From assembly GCA_024280995.1 (NCBI GenBank), contig JAMXLM010000009.1, positions 1 to 64,000 on the forward strand: 64,000 bases of DNA, written 5' to 3'. The DNA comes from Candidatus Dormiibacterota bacterium (GTDB taxonomy: Bacteria; Chloroflexota; Dormibacteria; Dormibacterales; Dormibacteraceae). The notes under the pieces are model-generated. The model made no database searches and was not told the origin of the DNA. It saw only the letters and a program-made list of their open reading frames with translations. Shown piece after piece: positions 61,843 to 64,000 of this stretch. Each line of letters opens with the position of its first letter. The first letter of the stretch is position 1. The position numbers were made by a program, and so were the translations under genes.

Positions 61843-64000
61843 GTGGCGACCACGATTCCACTCGCCGCAGGGCGGATACCACCGCACGACCTCGACGCGG
61901 AGATCTCGGTTCTCGGATCGATCCTTATCGACCCGCTGTCGATCGCCAAGGTGCTGCAGTTCCTGCACGCCGACGACTTCTATCGCGAGAACAACGGGCA
62001 GATCTATCGCGCGGCGCTGGACCTGTTCGCCGGCGGCGAGCCCATCGACAACGTCACGCTTGCGTCGCAGCTCCAGTCGATGGGGCTGCTCGACCGTGTC
62101 GGCGGCCGGGCGCAGCTTGCGTCCATGCAGAGCGCGGTGCCAACCGCGGCGAACATCGAGTACTACGGCCGCATCGTCAAGGAGAAGGCGTACAAGCGCC
62201 GGCTGATCTCGGCGGGCGGAAACATCGCCGGCTTCGGCTATGACGACTCGGTCGAGGCCGAGGACGCGATCAACCAGGCACAGTCGCTGGTGTTCGGCGT
62301 CGCCGACGACCGCGATCAGCGCGAGCTGGCGCGCCTCTACGACCTGCTGGGTCCGGCGATGGAGCGGATCTCGGTGCTCATGGAGAGCGGGCAGGGCGTG
62401 GTGGGCATCCCATCCGGGTTTCACGACCTCGACCGGATGACCGGCGGGTTCAAGGACAGCGACCTGATCATCGTCGCGGGCCGGCCCTCGATGGGCAAGA
62501 CGTCCCTGGCTCTGAACGTCGGTCTGCACGCTGCGCTGGAAGGCAAGAAGTCGGTCGCGATCTTCAGTCTCGAGATGTCGAAGGAACAGCTGACCGAGCG
62601 ACTGCTGACCGAACAGGCGCAGATCGACGCTCAGCGGCTGCACCGTGGGCTGCTGACAGAGGCCGAGTTCGACCGGGTATCCAACGCACTCGGCCCGTTG
62701 GGCGAAGCGCACATCTACATCGACGACACGCCGGTCATGGATGAGCTGACCCTGCAGCTGAAGGCGCGCCAGGCCAAGCTGCGCCACAACGTCGACATCA
62801 TCCTCATCGACTACATGCAGCTGATGCACGGCCGACGCCACGGTGGGGAGGACAACCGCGTTCAGGAGGTTTCGGCGATATCGCGAGCGCTGAAGGGTCT
62901 CGCGCGTGAGCTGCGGATCCCTGTCATAGCGCTGTCGCAGCTGAGCCGCGCGCCCGAGCAGCGGCCGGACAAGCGACCGATCCTGAGCGACCTTCGTGAA
63001 TCGGGCTGCATCACTGGCGATACGCCTGTGTACTTGCCCGACTCAGGCACCTACGCGCCGATCCGCGAGCTCGTCGGCAAGACCGGTTTCAACGTTCTGG
63101 CGCTGGACCAGGGCTGGTGGCGGATGGATTCCAGGCGCGTGACGAATGTGTTCGCCACCGGCACGAAGCCCGTGTTCAAGCTGACGACCCAGCTCGGGCG
63201 CTTCGTGCGCGCGACCGCGAACCACAAGTTCCTGACGATGGAAGGCTGGCGCCGGCTCGACGAGCTAAAGATCGGAGACCATATCGCGTTACCGAGAATT
63301 CTTCAGGGCCCGGTCGAGGACACGATGACCCGCGAAGAGCTCGGGCTGCTAGGCCATCTCATTGGTGATGGCTGCACCCTGCCGAGACACGCGATCCAGT
63401 ACACGACCAAGGATCCGATCCTCGCCGACGAGGTCGTCCGCCTCGCCAAGGATGTATTCGGTGACGCGGTCCGACCCCGGATCCACAACGAGCGTGACTG
63501 GATCCAGGTGTATTTGCCGTCGACTCGCCACCTCACCCAGGGCGTCCGAAATCCAATCAGGGTCTGGCTCGAAGAGTTGGGGTCGTTCGGGTTGCGTTCG
63601 TATGAGAAGCGCGTTCCGCAGCGGGTTTTTAGCCAGTCAATTGCCGGTATCGCGACCTTTCTGCGTCATCTGTGGGCCACCGATGGTTGCGTCAGGTTGA
63701 CCAAGGACCACTACGCGTCGATCTACTACGCGTCGAGCAGCGAGCAGCTGGCGTTTGACGTTCAATCGCTGCTGCTTCGACTTGGAATTAATGCACGGCT
63801 CAGCAGACACCGCCAGGGTTCGAAGGGTCGCGATCAGTTTCATGTAACCGTCTCCGGCCGCAACGAGATGCTCGTGTTCTTGACGGTCGTCGGAGTGGTG
63901 GGCGCGGAGAAAGTCCGACACAAAGAGCTCGTTATTGAATACCTGGCAAGCCGAGAAGGCAAAACGAATCGAGACATCATTCCGTCGTCAGCGTGGCCAT
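61843..64000 (+). CDS. dnaB: Replicative DNA helicase DnaB, split by an intein, incomplete at right edge
   Basis: The GTG at 61843 opens VATTIPLAAGRIPPHDLDAEISVLGSILID, the DnaB N-terminal domain. The RecA-like domain follows, with Walker A AGRPSMGKTS, IFSLEMSKEQLTERLL, Walker B DIILIDYMQLM and ALSQLSRAPEQRPDKRPILSDLRESG. At codon 389 (63007) the DnaB sequence stops and an intein begins. The frame is open to the window end with no stop. DnaB unwinds the replication fork, and splicing is needed to give the working protein. It lies 11 bp after rplI. Confidence 0.95.
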   Translation, partial: MATTIPLAAGRIPPHDLDAEISVLGSILIDPLSIAKVLQFLHADDFYRENNGQIYRAALDLFAGGEPIDNVTLASQLQSMGLLDRVGGRAQLASMQSAVPTAANIEYYGRIVKEKAYKRRLISAGGNIAGFGYDDSVEAEDAINQAQSLVFGVADDRDQRELARLYDLLGPAMERISVLMESGQGVVGIPSGFHDLDRMTGGFKDSDLIIVAGRPSMGKTSLALNVGLHAALEGKKSVAIFSLEMSKEQLTERLLTEQAQIDAQRLHRGLLTEAEFDRVSNALGPLGEAHIYIDDTPVMDELTLQLKARQAKLRHNVDIILIDYMQLMHGRRHGGEDNRVQEVSAISRALKGLARELRIPVIALSQLSRAPEQRPDKRPILSDLRESGCITGDTPVYLPDSGTYAPIRELVGKTGFNVLALDQGWWRMDSRRVTNVFATGTKPVFKLTTQLGRFVRATANHKFLTMEGWRRLDELKIGDHIALPRILQGPVEDTMTREELGLLGHLIGDGCTLPRHAIQYTTKDPILADEVVRLAKDVFGDAVRPRIHNERDWIQVYLPSTRHLTQGVRNPIRVWLEELGSFGLRSYEKRVPQRVFSQSIAGIATFLRHLWATDGCVRLTKDHYASIYYASSSEQLAFDVQSLLLRLGINARLSRHRQGSKGRDQFHVTVSGRNEMLVFLTVVGVVGAEKVRHKELVIEYLASREGKTNRDIIPSSAWP
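63007..64000 (+). mobile_element. Intein with LAGLIDADG homing endonuclease in DnaB (partial)
   Basis: At least 331 residues. Splicing block A begins with the nucleophile Cys in CITGDTPVYLPDSG, directly after RESG of DnaB. Block B is VRATANHKFLTMEGW with the TxxH histidine. Two LAGLIDADG motifs follow: LGLLGHLIGDG (63340-63372) and FLRHLWATDG (63658-63687), each ending in the metal-binding Asp. The C-terminal splice blocks lie beyond the edge. The insertion point is the same as that of the Synechocystis and Rhodothermus DnaB inteins. Confidence 0.92.

Overview
A GC-rich bacterial chromosome segment (about two thirds G+C by eye). Starts are often GTG or TTG, genes are tightly packed with GTGA/ATGA-type overlaps, and several genes have a TANNNT box only 7-12 bases before the start codon, suggesting leaderless transcripts. 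The gene set (branched-chain amino acid ABC transporter, WS/DGAT acyltransferase, DUF1800/DUF1501 pair, selA-selB, bactofilin, class II FBPase, acetamidase/formamidase, Ser/Thr kinase) fits a soil or sediment member of the Chloroflexota/Dormibacterota/deep-branching Actinomycetota area. That placement is an inference; the window has no rRNA to settle it.

Layout. 1-5.3 kb: start of a lipoprotein gene, tRNA-Leu(CAA), a HEAT-repeat protein, an L-lactate permease with a palindromic operator, typA, and a cold-shock gene with promoter, leader hairpin and terminator. 5.3-10.9 kb: a minus-strand livK-livH-livM-livGF operon in which both ATPases are one polypeptide, then ppk2. 11-15 kb: a HEPN-like protein of lower GC, a trypsin-like protease and a wax-ester synthase. 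15-20.4 kb: a membrane protein, the DUF1800/DUF1501 Tat pair, ApbE and a four-histidine membrane cytochrome, bracketed by two copies of a non-coding repeat. 20.4-31.7 kb: PrsW, M29 aminopeptidase, tRNA-Leu(CAG), a kinase/Cys-cluster/AAA fusion, formamidase, acyl-CoA ligase, a PHP phosphoesterase, tRNA-Arg and a membrane sensor without an output domain.

31.7-34.4 kb: a probable small RNA, tRNA-Leu(GAG), then a 2.2-kb segment ending in a 16-bp copy of the tRNA 3' end. This looks like a decayed tRNA-integrated island: it has paired direct repeats next to the tRNA and two genes of unknown function, but no integrase. 34.4-43.7 kb: DUF998 protein, methyltransferase, ECF sigma with a small membrane partner, ornithine cyclodeaminase family protein, then a compact hom-thrC-thrB-lysC operon followed by a divergent YchF and a GcvH-like protein without its lipoyl lysine.

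43.7-58.2 kb: small membrane proteins with a near-consensus promoter and long hairpin between them, an ArsA-type ATPase, an S2P-type protease, selA-selB, metF, a ROK sugar kinase, CCA-adding enzyme, bactofilin, glpX and a second acyl-CoA ligase. 58.2-64 kb: a structured leader with terminator, a GT87-like membrane glycosyltransferase, an MFS transporter, a DUF1232 protein, rplI, and dnaB interrupted by a LAGLIDADG intein that runs off the right edge.

The strongest leads are the tRNA-Leu island remnant, the kinase-AAA fusion, the DnaB intein, the livG-livF fusion, the lysine-less GcvH homologue and three probable structured RNAs. No CRISPR array, complete prophage or insertion sequence was seen.
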